From: Collinsella sp. | GTDB lineage: Bacteria; Actinomycetota; Coriobacteriia; Coriobacteriales; Coriobacteriaceae | Assembly (NCBI GenBank): GCA_019425015.1 | Contig: JAHYYJ010000021.1 | Location: 1 to 7,213, forward strand | DNA length: 7,213 nucleotides | Direction of reading: 5' to 3' | Shown here: one piece after another, positions 6,517 through 7,213 of the stretch | Layout of the letters: each line of letters opens with the position of its first letter | Position numbering within the stretch: the stretch's first letter is position 1 | The notes under the pieces: generated by a model | The model's input: the letters and a program-made list of their open reading frames with translations, nothing else | What the model was told of the DNA's origin: nothing | The model's database searches: none | Position numbers and translations under genes: made by a program

Positions 6517-7056
6517 CTATGCTCCTAGCGTATCTTGCGAAGCATCGCCCTGATGCTCCGTCAAAGCTGAATTTTGCAGTTGCTCAAGCTCATCTAAAAC
6601 CGAGCGAGCCTCTTTAAATGTTTGTGCAACGCGTTCCTTGGTGCTCACCTTTTCTTCCTTAGGCTTGGGTCGAGCATCCTCGGTGATCGCAATGGCATTG
6701 GCTACGGCCAAATCACCCGTCAAGGTAATGGAAAGCGCAACTTCAATGACACCCAACTCTTGAGCAATCTCGAGCGCTCGACCCGAAAGCACTGCTTTAG
6801 GCTTTCCGAGCTTATCACGCGTTACCGAGACGTCTTTGCGGCCGACGCCCTGGCTAAAGCCCGTACCAAGAGCCTTGAGAACCGCTTCACGAGAAGCAAA
6901 ACGGCTCGCATAGTGCGCTGCAGGACGCGATGAAGCGTCGCAATATGCGCACTCTTCTTCGGTAAACACACGCCGAGCAAACGACGGCGTCTTTTCAAGG
7001 ATTGATTTCATGCGGGAAATCTCGACGATATCAACGCCGATACCAGCTTCAGCCAT
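6517..7056 (-). CDS. acpS: Holo-[acyl-carrier-protein] synthase with extended C-terminus
   Basis: Transfers 4'-phosphopantetheine from CoA to the acyl carrier protein serine, activating fatty acid synthesis; normally a cytoplasmic trimer. Residues 5-16 (GIGVDIVEISRM) hold the metal ligand D9; RVFTEEE is at 29-35; FASREAVLKALGTGF (53-67) contains E57 and K61. The conserved SxSHT near the domain end is here S109-I-T-L-T113, so the usual histidine is leucine. The core ends near 125. A 50-plus-residue Lys/Glu-rich, probably helical tail (126-179) follows; typical AcpS is only 120-130 residues. Start 7056 is chosen because GGAGG sits 5 nt upstream; the in-frame ATG at 7068 overlaps that Shine-Dalgarno. 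First gene after the promoter. Family assignment is firm; catalytic competence is less certain because of the altered motif. Confidence 0.92.
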   Translation of the reverse strand: MAEAGIGVDIVEISRMKSILEKTPSFARRVFTEEECAYCDASSRPAAHYASRFASREAVLKALGTGFSQGVGRKDVSVTRDKLGKPKAVLSGRALEIAQELGVIEVALSITLTGDLAVANAIAITEDARPKPKEEKVSTKERVAQTFKEARSVLDELEQLQNSALTEHQGDASQDTLGA

Positions 7057-7060
7057 GTTC

Positions 7061-7066
7061 ACCTCC
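7061..7066 (-). promoter_or_regulatory. acpS ribosome binding site
   Basis: GGAGGT on the minus strand, with GAAC before the ATG at 7056. It is the strongest Shine-Dalgarno in the window and fixes the acpS start. The upstream ATG at 7068 would lie on the site itself. Confidence 0.8.
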
Positions 7067-7085
7067 ATATTGCACAGACTAAGTT

Positions 7086-7115
7086 ATTGTAGCCCGTTAA
7101 CGGAAGATGCGACAA
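7086..7115 (-). promoter_or_regulatory. Sigma70-type promoter for the operon
   Basis: On the minus strand, TTGTCG (7115-7110) is a plausible -35 (4 of 6 consensus), followed by an 18-bp spacer and TACAAT (7091-7086), a near-consensus -10. Transcription would start near 7079, giving a leader of about 20 nt ahead of acpS. The spacer contains the perfect palindrome CCGTTAACGG (7094-7103). The promoter lies just downstream of the terminator at 7164-7195, which fits an operon start. No other convincing promoter was seen inside the operon. Confidence 0.65.
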
Positions 7116-7163
7116 ACGAGGGTCATAAAACACAGCGAGTTTGTTAGATCAGGCTTTAAACGC

Positions 7164-7195
7164 AAAAAAGGGGGAGGCCGCGAGGCCTCCCCCTT
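7164..7195 (-). terminator. Intrinsic terminator of the gene upstream (off window)
   Basis: A 12-bp perfect stem (7168-7179 with 7184-7195, GC-rich core) encloses a 4-nt loop, and on the minus strand the GC core is followed by six T (complement of A7164-7169). It ends a minus-strand transcript entering from the right edge and insulates the acpS operon from it. On the plus strand the following TTCTTC is a poor T-tract, so it is not convincingly bidirectional. Confidence 0.9.
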
Positions 7196-7213
7196 CTTCA
7201 AGTCATCCGACGG

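Noticed and set aside
7057..7068. ATG at 7068 as the acpS start
   Set aside because: It overlaps the GGAGG that serves ATG 7056, and family members begin with the GIGVDIVE strand almost immediately after the start.
7168..7195. Right-edge hairpin as a bidirectional terminator
   Set aside because: Only the minus strand has six consecutive T after the stem; the plus-strand TTCTTC is weak.

Overview
This window is a compact housekeeping operon read entirely from the minus strand (right to left), with short noncoding flanks at both ends. The moderately high GC content and gene order fit a high-GC Gram-positive. A single TsaB-RimI-TsaD polypeptide beside TsaE, with acpS, nnr and alr upstream, points to Coriobacteriia (Actinomycetota), most likely a Collinsella-like gut bacterium. 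That assignment is from memory of these families; no search was run.

Right flank (7057-7213): a strong intrinsic terminator, oriented for a minus-strand gene lying beyond the right edge, is followed by a sigma70-type promoter that should drive the operon. A 10-bp perfect palindrome sits in the promoter spacer.

Operon, in order of transcription: acpS (4'-phosphopantetheinyl transferase for acyl carrier protein), nnr (fused NAD(P)HX epimerase and dehydratase), alr (alanine racemase), a family 4 uracil-DNA glycosylase with a 4Fe-4S cluster, tsaE (t6A ATPase), and a fused tsaB-rimI-tsaD (t6A synthesis plus a ribosomal protein S18-type N-acetyltransferase). Genes abut or overlap (0, 2, 8 and 12 nt gaps, then a 14 nt overlap). 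Most Shine-Dalgarno sites lie in the preceding gene's last codons, at its stop codon or just after it, so co-transcription and translational coupling are likely. The functions are cofactor priming, metabolite repair, peptidoglycan precursor supply, base-excision repair and tRNA modification. They form no single pathway, but this grouping of core genes recurs in Gram-positives.

Left flank (1-232): about 230 bp without a credible gene but rich in secondary structure. It holds a perfect 37-bp inverted repeat with a 5-nt loop, a smaller hairpin next to the tsaD stop, a 9-bp tandem repeat, a 6-bp dyad, and a weak terminator-like hairpin on the plus strand. This is the least ordinary part of the window.

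I see no mobile element, CRISPR array, tRNA or rRNA, and no clearly new multi-gene system. The points worth a second look are the long perfect palindrome, the loss of the conserved SxSH histidine in AcpS together with its long C-terminal tail, and the three-enzyme fusion.
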